Assembly (NCBI GenBank): GCA_026826555.1
Contig: JAKSZT010054334.1
Location: 36,861,406-36,925,405, forward strand
DNA: 64,000 bases
Source: Tolypeutes matacus
Taxonomy: Eukaryota; Chordata; Mammalia; Cingulata; Chlamyphoridae
Direction of reading: 5' to 3'
The notes beneath the pieces were generated by a model, which saw nothing but the letters and a program-made list of their open reading frames with translations, made no database searches and was not told the DNA's origin. How positions within the stretch are numbered: position 1 is the stretch's first letter; the number at the start of each line of letters is the position of its first letter. Made by a program: the position numbers and the translations under genes. Below, one piece after another: positions 50,351 to 62,655 of this stretch.

Positions 50351-51849
50351 CATATTTCATATTAAGAAATGAAAAAAATAACTAACTAATCCAGTCATAT
50401 TTAGGGAAAATAAAGCAGGTTGTTGTGAAATGAAACTGTGTATGACATGATGAAAACACAGATAATTCCAATTTCAAGAAAGTTACTACATTTCCACATT
50501 ATTGTAAATTCCTACCTCGTCAAACAATTATTTGACAACACTTGTCTCCACATTAAATTGATTAATGTAACTTCTTGCAATGACTTTCAACTACCATGCA
50601 AGTCCTGAAGGGTCATGTGTAAAGAACAAATGATAAATGGATAAATTAATGATCACTTTTTAGAAAAAGTCAACTGACTGAAAACTGGGCTGTCTGATGA
50701 AGATATAATATACAGTTTCTCAACACAGAATAATATACTTCTACTTAATTTTATGTTTTGGAAAATAATAAACATATGCTACATTAGATTATAAATTATT
50801 CTACTTTGGGGAGTGATGCATTACTTTTTGTATGCGCCAAAGTGTCTGTCATAGGGTTTGACACAGTCCAAATTCTCATTAATGCTATCAGTTTTTAGAA
50901 TAATGAACTTTTGTTTACCTTATTCCTGAAGTTTTTTTCAGTAAAGATGCTTGGAAAACTCATCTTTGCATATAAAGTTTAGAAACTCTTCAGATCATAT
51001 ACCCAGTAGAATTAGATTTACTTGGGAGAATTATTTTAATTCCTTATTGACTTGCAAGATGCATCCACCTTGATGTTCTCACAGGAATTTATTCCACTGA
51101 TGGTGATCAAAAGAGGTATGTTAAGCTTTGATCAGAGTAAATCTAAAGAAATCTGCAAATATGCAGTGATTAAAATTCTTTGTCCATCTTCCCTTAGTGA
51201 AATGAGGGAAGCAGAATACTGACTGATACCTTATAATTAGTGTGAAACAAACTAAAAGAATTTTACTTAAAGAGAATTGAAAGAGAACTAAAGCAAGCTA
51301 AAAGTTTGACTAAGTCCACATTATTATTGAAATCAGGAAATCCTGATGGTAAACTGAATGCAGTCTCTTCAGTTGCTTTCCTGCAGATTTGTGTCTTGAA
51401 CTTTGAGGAGGATCTTCTGCTTGGTGCCAACAGAATTATCTCCTCTGAGATAAAATATGGAAGAAGGAAAGGAAAAATTCTCTCTTTTTCATTTAACATC
51501 AGATGCTCATCACAGGCCTGAGGTAGCGATGTGTTCTGAATAATGTGTGCAGGCCGCTTGTAGATTAATCCCTTTTAGGGCAGGTGTGCTTGAGAAAGGC
51601 CACCTCACCTGGCATTAGACTGGTTAGCTACAGCAGATCTAAGGTAGTAGGACATTCGGTCTTATCTCTTAACTCAGAGCAATTACTTTAAAGGAAACCA
51701 GAGAAATCTTTTATAAGCCTGAGCATTACAATTTTTTTTTTCTTTCATCAGTATTTTACTTATAATAAGATGGTTGAATTCAGGTTATGGTTTAGTACCT
51801 CATTTGGCCACAATGAAGCCCATCAATTTTAGATGATAATAGCTAATGT

Positions 51850-52445
51850 TCTGCTGTGGAAAACAGTATGGCAGTTCCTTAAAAAGCTAAACCTATACCT
51901 ACCATGTGACCTGGAAATTCTGTTTCTAGGTATATAAACAAAAATACTGAAAACAGAGACTCAGATACTTATGTCCTAATGTTCATAGCAATATTATTCA
52001 TAATAGCCAAAAAATGAAAACAACCCAAGTGCCCAGTACCAGATAAATGATGAATGGAATGTGGTATATATATATACAATGAGATATTATTCATCTGTAA
52101 AAAGAACAAGCTTCTGGTATCTACTACAATGTGGATGACCCTTAAAATCATTATGTGCAGTGAATTATGCCAGACACAAAAGGACAAATATATGATGCCA
52201 CCTATATGAAATAAATATAATAAGCAACTTCATAGAGGCATGAAGCAGGTAAGAGGAGGGATGAATGGGAAAATATTGCCTAATGGGTTCAAAGTTTCTG
52301 TTTGGGGTGATTAAAAGTTTTGGTAATGATGGTGATGATAGTTGCACAACATTGTGAATATAATTAATGCCACTGAATTGTAATCTTAAAATTTGTCGAA
52401 ATGGAAAATTTTGTCTTATATATATGGTACCACACAAATTTTAAA
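51850..52445 (+). mobile_element. LINE-1 3' end (5'-truncated)
   Basis: It starts near CTGCTGTGGAAAACAGTATG and runs through AGATATTATTCATCTGTAAA, CCAGACACAAAAGGACAAAT and GTTGCACAACATTGTGAATA to GCCACTGAATTGTAATCTTA. A 5'-truncated LINE-1 copy in the same orientation as KLHL1. The minus-strand 90-codon frame over it is incidental. Confidence 0.8.
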
Positions 52446-53334
52446 AATTAGGACTATTTTATTAATTATAATTCTCAATTATATAATTATCTTCAATAAA
52501 TTGGTAAAACCATTCAACTAGTAATAATTAAACATTCTTAAGGGCTTTTTTCTTTATGAGATTGATTTATTCTTGGTAACTTGCAAATACATGGATTCTA
52601 CAAGAAAGTTTGGTTCAGAAATTTAAGGACAATTGTAACAGGGGCTTGTCTAGACCAGGGAAGGCCTATAGTGGGGACCAGGCACTTAGTAACATGATAG
52701 AAATCTTTAGAAAGGAAGCGGAAGTTTAGAAAAGGGTAGCAGGAAGGTAAATGTAAATATTTATTAACAATTGTGTCTTAGGCAAATATTAATTTTATTC
52801 ATATATCAAAAATATTTATCAAACATTATGAAAATGTTCACTTCACAGGTAAAATAACTCTAAAGGTAAAGACTGGGTCTTAGACATCTCTCTTTCATGC
52901 AGGGTATAGCATAGACATAGCCCAGCACATATTTAACATGTTAAAAGTAATAACTTCGTGCAACTCAGAGGTCAAGAAGCTCCTCAATGAATCCATTCCT
53001 ACAGATCTAGCAAGTGTCTCTTTCATAAGTCTCATACAGTCCTCCAAAAGCTAAATATGCCACTTACATTCTTATGATTTGAGTCTTTGTCTGAGTCCTC
53101 ACTGAGATGCAAGGATGGCTTACTAATTCCTATGAACTGGATTGCCCAATAGGAAAGGATTTTGTGAAAGAGCTAAAGGGAGCATGTAAATACAAATAAT
53201 GGTTCTCTATGATGAATCTGCACAAATTTGATCACATTCTTTTCCAATTATCTTCTTGCAAAATAAGATGAAAAATAATACAATTTTATAAAGATATAGT
53301 TCTCCAGATTTCACCTTTAAAATTCCAGAAAAAT

Positions 53335-53670
53335 ATACCACAACATTGTAAATGTGATTAACACCACTGAAATATACGTTTGAAAGTGGTTAAAATGGGA
53401 AATTTTAGGTTGTATATATGTTATCAGAATAAAAATTTTTACCTTAGAAGTCACAAACAATGACTCCTAATGTAAACTCTGGACTATAGTTAATAGTATA
53501 ATTATAATAATATTGTTTTCATCATTTCAAATAAAATTCCCACACTAATGCAAAGTGTTAATAATTGGGAAACCTATAGGCAAGGTATATGGGAACTCTG
53601 TACTTGCTGCATGATTTTTCTGTAGACCTTCAAATTATCTAATTATATATTTTTATAAATTCCAAAAAGT
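53335..53670 (+). mobile_element. LINE-1 3' end with xenarthran 3' extension
   Basis: CACAACATTGTAAATGTGAT, then GAAAGTGGTTAAAATGGGAA, then the extension CTCTGGACTATAGTTAATAG and CTAATGCAAAGTGTTAATAA. The order is the same as at 46590-47515, supporting one 3' UTR type. Confidence 0.75.
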
Positions 53671-53899
53671 ACAATTAATCTTGAACAATGAGACAGTTAA
53701 ATATAAAACTTTAAAAACAAGATAAAACAGTATATTTTTCCTATTGGTGATCACCAAATGTAGGTAATACAATACTGAATCATGAATTAAGGAAATTACA
53801 GATCAAATATAAGATAATACTTAGCCCTATGAAGATTCATTTATAGGTGAGAATAATTAGAAACATATTTTACCACAATTTAAATAATTAAACAAAAAA

Positions 53900-54205
53900 T
53901 CACAGGACAGGCCAGACACAAAAACAAATATTGTATGATTTCACTTATATGAAATACCTAGAATAAGCAAATCACAGACACAGGATATAGATAACAGGCA
54001 GGGTCTGGAGGTAAAGGCAATGGTGTTTCTGCCTCATGGTTTCAGAGATTCTGTTTGAGAAGATGAAAGAAATTGGATAATAGATGTTGGTGATTGTAGC
54101 AAAATTTTGTGAATGTAATTATTACTAATGAATTACCTAATTGAAAGGGGTTAAACTGAGAAATTTTGAGTTGTATATTCATTGCTACAATAAAAAGTGC
54201 TAAAA
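53900..54205 (+). mobile_element. LINE-1 3' end (5'-truncated)
   Basis: CCAGACACAAAAACAAATAT, ATTTCACTTATATGAAATAC, GTGATTGTAGCAAAATTTTG, and GAGAAATTTTGAGTTGTATA before an A-rich end. Independent of the copy at 53335 because the two repeat the same region. Confidence 0.75.
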
Positions 54206-55110
54206 AGAACTGGGTAAAACAAGTACACTCAACTAAGTTTCAGTTTGTTCAAAAGATAGAAAAGATGACAAAAATTCAATAAAGAAATTGTGAATGTGGG
54301 GGATAATAAATAGAGAAGCCTTGTCAAAGTGAAAGGGTGGTCTGGAAGTACAGTGAGAAATGTGACTGAACTATGTGTTTTACGTTAGATTAGGAACTCT
54401 TTCAATTGCAAATACAAGGAATTTGAACAAGATAGCAAAACAGTGAATGATGAATGTTAATGTTTTAGGACACTATCGGGGAGTCTTATGAATCCTGTAC
54501 ATGATTGCTTGTAGCGTAGGCAGAATTCAGACTATTAATATTTCTTAAAACTTGAGAAATGATTTAATAATGTCAACCAGGGGAGTGGCTTTTGGAAAGG
54601 AAAGGGAATATGAAATGGAAAGGATCTTACTATTGTAAGATCAACAATATTTGGTGACTCTTTAGATGTGGGATCAAATGAGGAGATAAGAAACTTCTAA
54701 ATAAAATTATCAATAGATCAGGGAGTTTATGAAGGAAAACACAATTGGGGATTATTTATTAATTCATATTTATTCATACTTTCTTCAAAATATTTTGAAG
54801 CAGCTTAAGATAGAAGCTGCTTAAAATAAAAGTTCAGGTGAAGTAATATCATAAATAATCAAGGAAAATTAAAAGGCATAAATCATGTAGAGGAGGGAGA
54901 ATGATAATGGGAAAGACTGAGTTCAGATTTCAACATGTGAGTTTGAATTGACAGTGGAACATCCAAGCATAATGCTACCTAGCTAAGAATCAAATCATCT
55001 TAGAATGATGTCTAAGGTCTGTCTAACTTATTTCCATAGTAGATTTTTGCTCTTGACTGACTAGAAATAAGCACTCCATCAGCTGTGTCTGGGAGAAACC
55101 ATTTAGAAAT

Positions 55111-55136
55111 GGTAAATACACACACACACATACATA
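55111..55136. repeat. Short (CA)n tract
   Basis: ACACACACACACATACATA; simple repeat. Confidence 0.8.
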
Positions 55137-55441
55137 TCTTGTTGATTGTTAAGCCAAAAAAGAAACCATAAATTTTTATGAAGATGCTTAAGTTCATACA
55201 TGATATTGATTATATTTATGCCTATACAGTGTATATTTTCTGACCTCAATACTAAAACAAATAACTTAAAATAAATTAATAGATTTTCTAATTATATTAA
55301 ATGATCAATCATTTAAGTGTTTTGGTGCAATTCCTACAAGTTTGAATCTTGTTAGTGGTGCCCAACAAGCCATTTTTCCTGATACCTACATGTTGTACAA
55401 CTTAACATGAATAAGAAGTCTTTAAATGGCCTCTCAGATTG

Positions 55442-55894
55442 TGTCTTTGTTTGCCAGACTGCTATATCAAAGTACCACAGACTTGACTTAAACAACAGAA
55501 ATTTAGTGCCTCACTGTTTTGGAGGCTAGAAATCCAAAATCAAGTTCTAGTCAAGGCCATGCTTGCTTTCAAAGCATGAAGAATGAGTTCCATGCCTCTC
55601 CCCTGGCTTCCGGTGGGTCGGGTCTGCATTCCGTGACATTTCTGGGTTTAGAGCAGCCAGCATAACTCAACCTCAGCTTCTGTCTGTCTTGCTCTGTCTG
55701 TGTCCAACTGTTCTCTCCTTATAACAATACCAGTCATATCAGATAAGGGCCCACCCTAATCCAGTTTGTCCATATCTGAACTAATAACATCTTCAATAAT
55801 CCTACTTACAATTTAATTTCTTATTAACATGACCAGTGTTAGAACTTGAACACATCTTTTTTTTGGGGGGAAGGGTGTGATTCAATCCATAACA
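55442..55894 (-). mobile_element. MLT1-type (ERVL-MaLR) solo LTR, minus strand
   Basis: Read on the minus strand it begins TGTTATGGATTGAATCACAC, the hallmark MLT1 start, and ends with GTGGTACTTTGATATAGCAG and a final CA. Flanks GATTG (55437-55441) and GATGG (55895-55899) are consistent with a 5-bp duplication with one change. No internal retroviral part. Confidence 0.8.
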
Positions 55895-56344
55895 GATGGT
55901 AATTGGTTAAAATTTGATATGACTGGTTAAATTAAATGGTGTTGACACTGGCCTGGGCAATTATGGAAGTAATAAGACATAAACTAGACTCTGAAGATTG
56001 GGTAAAATTTGGATAGGAGATTAAGAGGGAAGAGATAGATATTGTTCTAAAAGGAAAAGAGTAAAGTCTTCTATTGAGAAAATAGTGTGATCTATTCAGA
56101 ACAGAGAAATGAGATCAGAAGAGCTCAAATACAGAATATTTGTGGGTGTTGTAGAAAAAGAGAATGGTACTGTGTTACAGGGGTTTTGGCATACTGTTCT
56201 GAGAATGTTGAATAAGATCTTGAATAAAAGGGAAATTAATGGATGCTTCTGAATATAAGACATGGTAAATTAAGGAAGGTCTTCTGGGGGACAAAGGGAA
56301 AGAAAATGGGCTTGAGTTGAAAAGATTAGTGGTGAGAGAGATTG

Positions 56345-56440
56345 TAGATATTTAAGACCTAGCATAGTACCTGGCACCTAATAAGTGCTGAAATATTTGT
56401 TGAATAAGTGAATGAATGGGTGAATGAATGAAAGGTCCAG
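56345..56440 (+). repeat. LINE-2 3' terminus
   Basis: CTAGCATAGTACCTGGCACC, then TAATAAGTGCTGAAATATTT, then repeated GAATGAATG units: the classic LINE-2 end. Confidence 0.75.
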
Positions 56441-58804
56441 AGCCTATTTAGAAAGCAATGAAATTATTCAGCAAAGTGATTTTAATTCAGGATTCAGGAT
56501 CATTTATTTTCAGTTTTGAAATTCTGGGTTTTCAAGCTATGTATGAAACAGGAAGACCATGATAAATTAAAAAAAAAAATGTTAACCATAAATTACAGCA
56601 GCACAAAATCCATTTCACTTGTCACTAATAAGAAATATTTGGGTTAATTTTATGAACTCAATTTCTTTTGATTACACTATTATTCTTTTCTATTTTTACT
56701 GTCAGCATAGCCAATTATTTTTCATCTTAAGACAATCAAATATTTTTGTATTCAGAATAAAATTAATGAACCTGCTCCTTATTTCATAGACCATTTCTTC
56801 TCATTTCCTCAAACACTTGAGTAGGAATCATTCAGATATATCTGATATAATCTTTATAGTGTCAGTAATTTGTTTTCCTTTTGAAATGACACCACTGAGA
56901 GACAATATAGAAAACTCTGTTGAATCTACTTATTTCATTTATTTTAAATATAATTATCCTCATATAACTTTAGCCAGAAGAGTAGTTCTACCAGAGAATG
57001 GGCTAGAACAGTTCGGTCTCTTAAAATTTCATGTTTTTTTTCTTTTGCCAAAAGCTAATGTGACTCTAATATGTAATATGAGGATCTTATCTGCTTAGAA
57101 TGATGAGATTCTTTCAGGCTGCAGAATGATATTCTGGCTACATTTGAGCTAGTTGCTCTTACGGAAGTTTAGATTGTTCCCTTCTCAGCAGATACTCAAG
57201 TACTCATTGATGAAGTGCTAAGAACATTGGTTAATTGAACTTGCCAAGTTTCCAGTATAATTGGTCATTTTCCTCTTTCTTTAAAAACAGATGAAATGGG
57301 TGGAAATACTGAAAACGTCTATACCCATAATGAAGTTGCTCTTTCTGCAGTTGAAGTGAGATAACCCCATCTATGAGCTCCCTCTTTATTGTGTTGCTAC
57401 AAAGTTCTGTGGAATTGCACTCTTCCTCCTCTAGCACTCCACTGACTATTAAACAAACTCAGAGTTTATTTACACAGAGTATGATCATTAAAATTTTCTC
57501 TTTAAAATATATTAGAAACTGCTTAATATGAATACCTGAAATTATTTCATTTATATAAGACCTATATATAAGACACTGAGGTAGAATCATTTTTTCTTGA
57601 AGCTTATGATATATGATAATATTTTCTCTTTCATCTTATTCATTTTGTAAAGCAGAAAGACTATACATGAAACTGCCACTTATACTCTAAAGATTGTCAC
57701 TTCTGATAGGAATCAATTTTGTTTTATAGATTTGAATTATCTGAGTTGATGTTTTTAGCACAACACCCAGTAGCAAATCAAAAATTTGAAATATTATGAA
57801 ATTATATGAGGTATATGAAGTTTTGTCTATCTGTTATGAATGTGGGAATGTTTTCATAACCTTCATAGCTTAGGGACATAGTGTTAGAAGACTTAATACT
57901 TTTTTGCTCTGTAGTAAATATAAGGCTATCTTTATTTTAGTTTTTATTCAATATTGCATTCCATTTTACAATGGATTCCCTAGCCAGTTGGAAGGTATAA
58001 ATGTGCTTGCTATGCTTTGCATAGATTCTGTGAGTTACATTGGCCTTTCAAATTATGTTTTCATGCATGCAGCATTATTCTTGCTTATGGAATGGCCTGC
58101 AATAAAGATATTTTCTTGTATCCAGTCACTAACATTATAGGGGTGTGTTGCTGTAATTTAAATGTCCTTAATGGCATTGCTTTGTGATAGTTAATAGAAG
58201 GCTGTCTCTAATGCAAATTCTTGTCATTCATTTTCTGAGTTGTAGTCTTAAATTAGAGTTTATATCTAAAAAGAATAAGTTATGCATCACAAATAAATCC
58301 ATGCACCTAGCTTTGTTTCCTTATAAGAGAATGAATTATTTAAAATGTTAAGGAAGTATCTACATGTGCAAATTAATGCAAAGAATCAAGGCAAAAATTT
58401 GAGGGAAAAGATGATTCTCCTCTACAGAAAGAGGATATCTTTTTTCAATGATATGAAAATTTATTCCATTTTTTTATTTGGGGGTTGGAAAAACAATGGA
58501 AAATCTACATAGCTGAATAATGAATTCCATTTTTATAAAGTAATTGTTTCTGAGAATCATCATTTGAAATTCTTTCAGAGTCATGATTTCCAATTTATTT
58601 CAAGTATTGAAATGAATTCATAAATGTTTTCTCGAAAAATTGCAATTTAGGGACTGTGTCTATGTGTAAAAACACCAGATTTAAAAATGTGTCACTGTTT
58701 TTATGTTGTTAAACATGTGGCTATTATGAGTGTATAGTTAAATTTATCTAACCACCAACAATCAAATTATTTATATTCTAATAATAAATGTACTAGCAAT
58801 TTAA

Positions 58805-59072
58805 AAAATATATTGTGTGAACAAAGTCATTTCATTCTGATTTTTTCCTGATAAAAATGAAGTTGGTGATAAAACCAATGGAACTTCAAGAACAGTATGT
58901 AAAAACAAAATAATGGGCTCTCTCCACCTAGAGTACCCGCACCAAATCTTGGTGCGTATTTCCATCCTTCTCTCCCATTTCCCAGCAAACTCTATTCTTT
59001 TCCCCATTTCCTAATAAATTCTTTTTACTGGCCTAAAAAATAAAATAAAAAACAAAAACAAAAACAAAACAG
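58805..59072 (+). other. Unidentified A-tailed segment upstream of the RFPL4A-like copy
   Basis: GC-richer than its surroundings (CTCTCTCCACCTAGAGTACC), with CCTAATAAATTC containing an AATAAA-like signal, then an AAAACAAAAAC-type tail ending near 59072. It looks like the 3' end of a retroposed or LTR-derived transcript, but I do not recognise the source. The 68-codon minus-strand frame has no known domain. Confidence 0.4.
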
Positions 59073-59154
59073 AATAATGATTATTAGAACTGGGATAGGT
59101 GTGTTGCCTTCTGCATTCAGGAGAATTCATGAATGAGAAAGGCCTTGACTGTGG

Positions 59155-60000
59155 ATGAATATTTAAAGGAGCAAGTACCTGTCCCATCTGCATGGATTAT
59201 CTTGAAAAATCCATGTACCTGAAATGGGGACATGACTGTTGCCAGCACTGTATCACTTCACTGAAGAAGGAACCTTATGGGGAAGGTTTATTTTACCCCT
59301 ACTCTTCTGTGGTCTCTCAGAAGAATGATTTCAGACCAAGGGACAGTTGGGCTATCTGGTTTCCAAGATCAAAGAACTGGAGCCCCACATGAGAGATAGT
59401 ATACAGATGAAGCCAAGGAGGCTGAAATTACAAATGGGTATGACCTTGGATGTTGATACAGATAATGTATTCCTCATCATTTCTGATGGCCTGAGAAGCA
59501 TCCAATGTAGGTGGATAGAACAGATTCTGGAACAGCATGCTGGGATATTCATCTCAAATTGTGTTCTAGGCAGCCCTAGGTTCAACTTCTGGCCATAATT
59601 ACTGAGATGATGTGGGAACAGGCAAAGAATGACATCATGGTATTTGCACAGAAATTGTCAATCTACAAGGTGCAACTCTAATGTCTTCAGAATGTGGTTT
59701 CTGGACTGTGGGTTTAATAAGGGGAGATTTCTACTCAGCCATCACTATACTTTTGACTCTTCTCCAGGTGAATCCTGTGTAGGGGTTTTCCTGGACAGGG
59801 ATATTGAAAACATTTCCTTTTGTGGCATTAGAGCTATATCCCATATCTTTACATTCACCAAAATTTCCACTATGGAGCCACTACATCCATTTTTTTCTCC
59901 TGCACATCCAAAAATTGATGATCAAGTCTTCCTGAGTATCTGCCCTGTGATGAAATTGGGCACTGCCACTCCTTCAGTTTATCCTGAACAAAGTAAATAA
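59155..60000 (+). pseudogene. RFPL4A-like processed pseudogene (RING and SPRY remnants)
   Basis: Ret-finger-protein-like proteins have an N-terminal RING-type finger and a C-terminal PRY-SPRY domain. A decayed ATG lies at 59155. The RING remnant (59180-59255) keeps CPIC and CCQHC but has LKWGHD where the family has Cys before Gly. KEPYGEGL and SVVSQKNDF then match RFPL4A closely. A one-base indel near 59340-59346 shifts the frame to the linker (VSKIKELEP). The frame shifts again near 59590 at the start of SPRY, where two Trp positions now read TGA (59609-59622 region and just after). The C-terminal part (GVFLDRDIENISF, PFFSPAHP) is open to a stop at 59998-60000. There is no intron where the family has one, so it is a retrocopy. 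Non-functional; RFPL4B is a less good match. Confidence 0.8.
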
Positions 60001-60001
60001 A
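59996..60001 (+). promoter_or_regulatory. AATAAA hexamer overlapping the pseudogene stop
   Basis: AATAAA overlaps the terminal TAA. It could be the old polyadenylation signal or chance in AT-rich sequence. No clear A-tail follows. Confidence 0.3.
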
Positions 60002-60266
60002 ACATGAAACACAACACATTTACAAAAATGACTTTATTCCCATAGGTAAAAAGGTTTCTGCTTGATATATATGTGGCACAAAGTTAAAGCAGAAAAATAT
60101 GGGACATTTCATGAACCATGAACATAAATTAAGTAGATAAATTAGGAAAAATTACATTTCAAATATTACTTATTGACATGTTTTTCTACTCTGGATTTTA
60201 CGTCTTTATTTATATTACACATATATGTCCTGAAATTTCAGGTCAATTTCTGAATGTTTTCTTTTC

Positions 60267-60285
60267 TTTTTTTTTTTTTTTTTTT
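60267..60285. repeat. Poly-T run
   Basis: Nineteen T in a row; possibly the tail of a minus-strand retroposon, but no body was recognised. Confidence 0.85.
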
Positions 60286-60654
60286 CTGTAAGAAAAATCA
60301 GTGTGTTATGGAGGTGGTAAACTAAATAAACATTTAGATGTAACTGAACGGGTTATAGTATTTTCTAAATGATAAGGAAGCAAGAACTCATTGAAAGAGT
60401 AAAAATACATCTGTGTATGTATCATGATAAGAAATGGATCAATAACACTATAATATCCAGAATTGTAAAGACAAATTTTCACCATCACAAAAAAAGTGTA
60501 TCTAATATTTTCTTGGACTTGTGTTTGTGTAGACCTATACTTGAAGTACTATAAAAACTGAACTATTTACTTTCCATCTCAGTTATGCTCATGGTACTGA
60601 CTTATTCATTCATCATTTCCTCCTTGACTGCCATTTCCATTAACTTAGGAATAA

Positions 60655-61395
60655 GACCTGCATAGCACTGACATTACTCCTTTCAAAAGATGAACCCCTA
60701 GCCAGACAGAACAAGAAAATTAAAGACACTAATCACCAATATCAGATATGAGAAAGTGAACTTCATAACATATCTACAGAATTTAAAAAGAAATTATTGA
60801 AATATTATGAATAATGATATGCCCATATATTCAACATGCTTAGTACCAAAACCAGACAAAGATATTAAAGAAAATTAAGTAAAAGACCAATATCTCTCAT
60901 GAATCCTCAACAAAATATATAGCAAATTTATTTAGTAAAATTTTAGAGCTAATACATCATGACCAGATAGGATTTATCCTGAGAATGGAAAGCTGGTTCA
61001 ACACTAGAAAAAAAGTCAATGTATTTCACCATAACAAAGACTGAAAAAGAAAAACTATAAGAGCATGTCAATAGAGAAAAAACATTTGAAAGGTTCAAAA
61101 TCCATTCATGATTTAAAAAAAAAAAAAAAAAAAAAAAGCTATCAGCCAACTAGGAATACAAGGATATTTAAAATCATTCTACATCTGTCAAGCTTAATTA
61201 TGACAGACTGAATGATTTATCCTGAAGTGTAGGAAAAGGATATCTGGTCTTATTCAACATTGTGCCAGGGATTTTAATACAATAAAGCAAGAAAAAGAAA
61301 CAGAAAGATATGAAGATTAGAAAAAACATATATCAAACTTTCTCTATTTTCTGATGACATGGTTGAATATTCCATAAAATCAATTTTTAAAATGA
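60655..61395 (+). pseudogene. LINE-1 ORF2 reverse-transcriptase relic
   Basis: CATGCTTAGTACCAAAACCA, then AAGACCAATATCTCTCATGA, AATACATCATGACCAGATAG, GATTTATCCTGAGAATGGAA and TTTTCTGATGACATGGTTGA follow the LINE-1 reverse-transcriptase order, the last covering the degenerate catalytic Ala/Ser-Asp-Asp region. Frames are broken; a 23-A run interrupts it at 61115. Confidence 0.75.
61115..61137. repeat. 23-base A run inside the LINE-1 ORF2 relic
   Basis: The consensus at this place has only a short A run (CATGATAAAAACTCTC), so the run has expanded inside the element rather than being a poly-A tail. Confidence 0.8.
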
Positions 61396-61400
61396 TTAAA

Positions 61401-61790
61401 AGTTATTTTAAATATTTTATGTAAGTGAAATCATATTTGTCCTTTTGTATTGGGTTTATCTCACTCAACATATTTCAAGACTCATACATATTTTATCATG
61501 TCTCAGAACTTCATTCTTTTTGAGGGATATGTAATATTCCATTGTATGTATAGACACAGAAAGTAGATAAAGGCTGTCAGCAGCAAGGGAAGAGGGCGAA
61601 TGGGTAGTTATTTCTTAATGGGTACAGAGTTTTTGTTTGATGAGATAAAAAATTTTAATAATGTTTAGTGGTGATGGTAGCACAACATTAGGAATGCAAT
61701 TAATTCATCTGAATTGTACTCTTAAAATGGTAAACATGGGAAATTTTGTTATATTTATGTTACAACAAACATTAAAAAATTCTAGAAGTG
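61401..61790 (+). mobile_element. Short twin-primed LINE-1 insertion (5' inverted)
   Basis: 61401-61551 is LINE-1 3' region reversed: the complement starts ATACATACAATGGAATATTA and runs to ATGATTTCACTTACATAAAA. From 61552 the forward sequence AGACACAGAAAGTAGATAAA continues from where the reversed part ended and runs to GAATTGTACTCTTAAAATGG and the A-rich end. This order, inverted upstream part plus forward 3' part joined at adjacent source positions, is the mark of twin priming. Confidence 0.7.
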
Positions 61791-62191
61791 AAAAAAAATA
61801 ACTCTTCAGTATTCACAGCTTGTGAAAAACATTCATTCCCACAACCAGAATGTTCTAACAAAATTCCTGTGGAAAGTTTTAGCTATGAATAGTTAAATTA
61901 TTCTGATTTTTGTATTAGTAAATTCTGAAAACGATATACCAGTTTCTTAAATATTTTTCTTGGCCACATTCTGTTCTGCAGTCACAGGTTTATCCCATAT
62001 CTCACTCGTCTTTATTTAGGTTACAGAGAAATAAGGCATATGTCAAAGTGTCTGTTTTAATCCATAAATTGTTAATGCAAAAAAAGCATTGCATGTAGAA
62101 AAGTACCATGTGTAATGCACCTTACTTAGTCTAGTATTTGTATATAAATAACACTGGAACATGTAATTATTTAGATATGTAAGTAATAAGA

Positions 62192-62655
62192 TGTCTTACT
62201 TTGGGCTGCTATGGTAAGTACCACACAGTAGGTTGATTAAACATTGTTTAAGCCTATGGTGGCTCGTGACTTTAGAGGCCATAAGTCCCAAATCAAGGTG
62301 TCAGCAAGGCCACGCCATCTCCTGGAGTCTGTAGTGTTCTGGTGCTGGCTTGCTCTAATCCTTGGGATTTCTTGACTTGCGTCTCTGCTTCTATCACATC
62401 GTGGTGTCCTTGGTCTCCTGCTGTGTCTTTCTATGATTTTTGGCTTTATGTCTTCTGGCTTCTCTGACTGCATGCAAATTTGCTCTCTTCATTAGGTCTC
62501 CAGTAATATGGATTAAGACCCACTCTGATTCAATTTGCCCACATTTTAACCAATACTAACATCTTCAAGAGATCTTATTTACAAATGGGTTCTCACCCAC
62601 AGGAATGTGGGTAAAGAACATTTCTTTTGCAGGGTACATGTTTCAATCCCCATCA
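62192..62655 (-). mobile_element. MaLR-type solo LTR, minus strand
   Basis: Read on the minus strand it starts TGATGGGGATTGAAACATGT and ends near GCAGCCCAAAGTAAGACA. Landmarks CACAGGAATGTGGGTAAAGA and ACATCTTCAAGAGATCTTA belong to a MaLR LTR common in xenarthrans. Flanks TAAGA (62187-62191) and TAGGA (62656-62660) fit a 5-bp duplication with one change. Confidence 0.7.

Noticed and set aside
56817..57098. 93-codon plus-strand open frame
   Set aside because: No domain, no start context or splice structure, AT-rich composition; a chance frame in intron.
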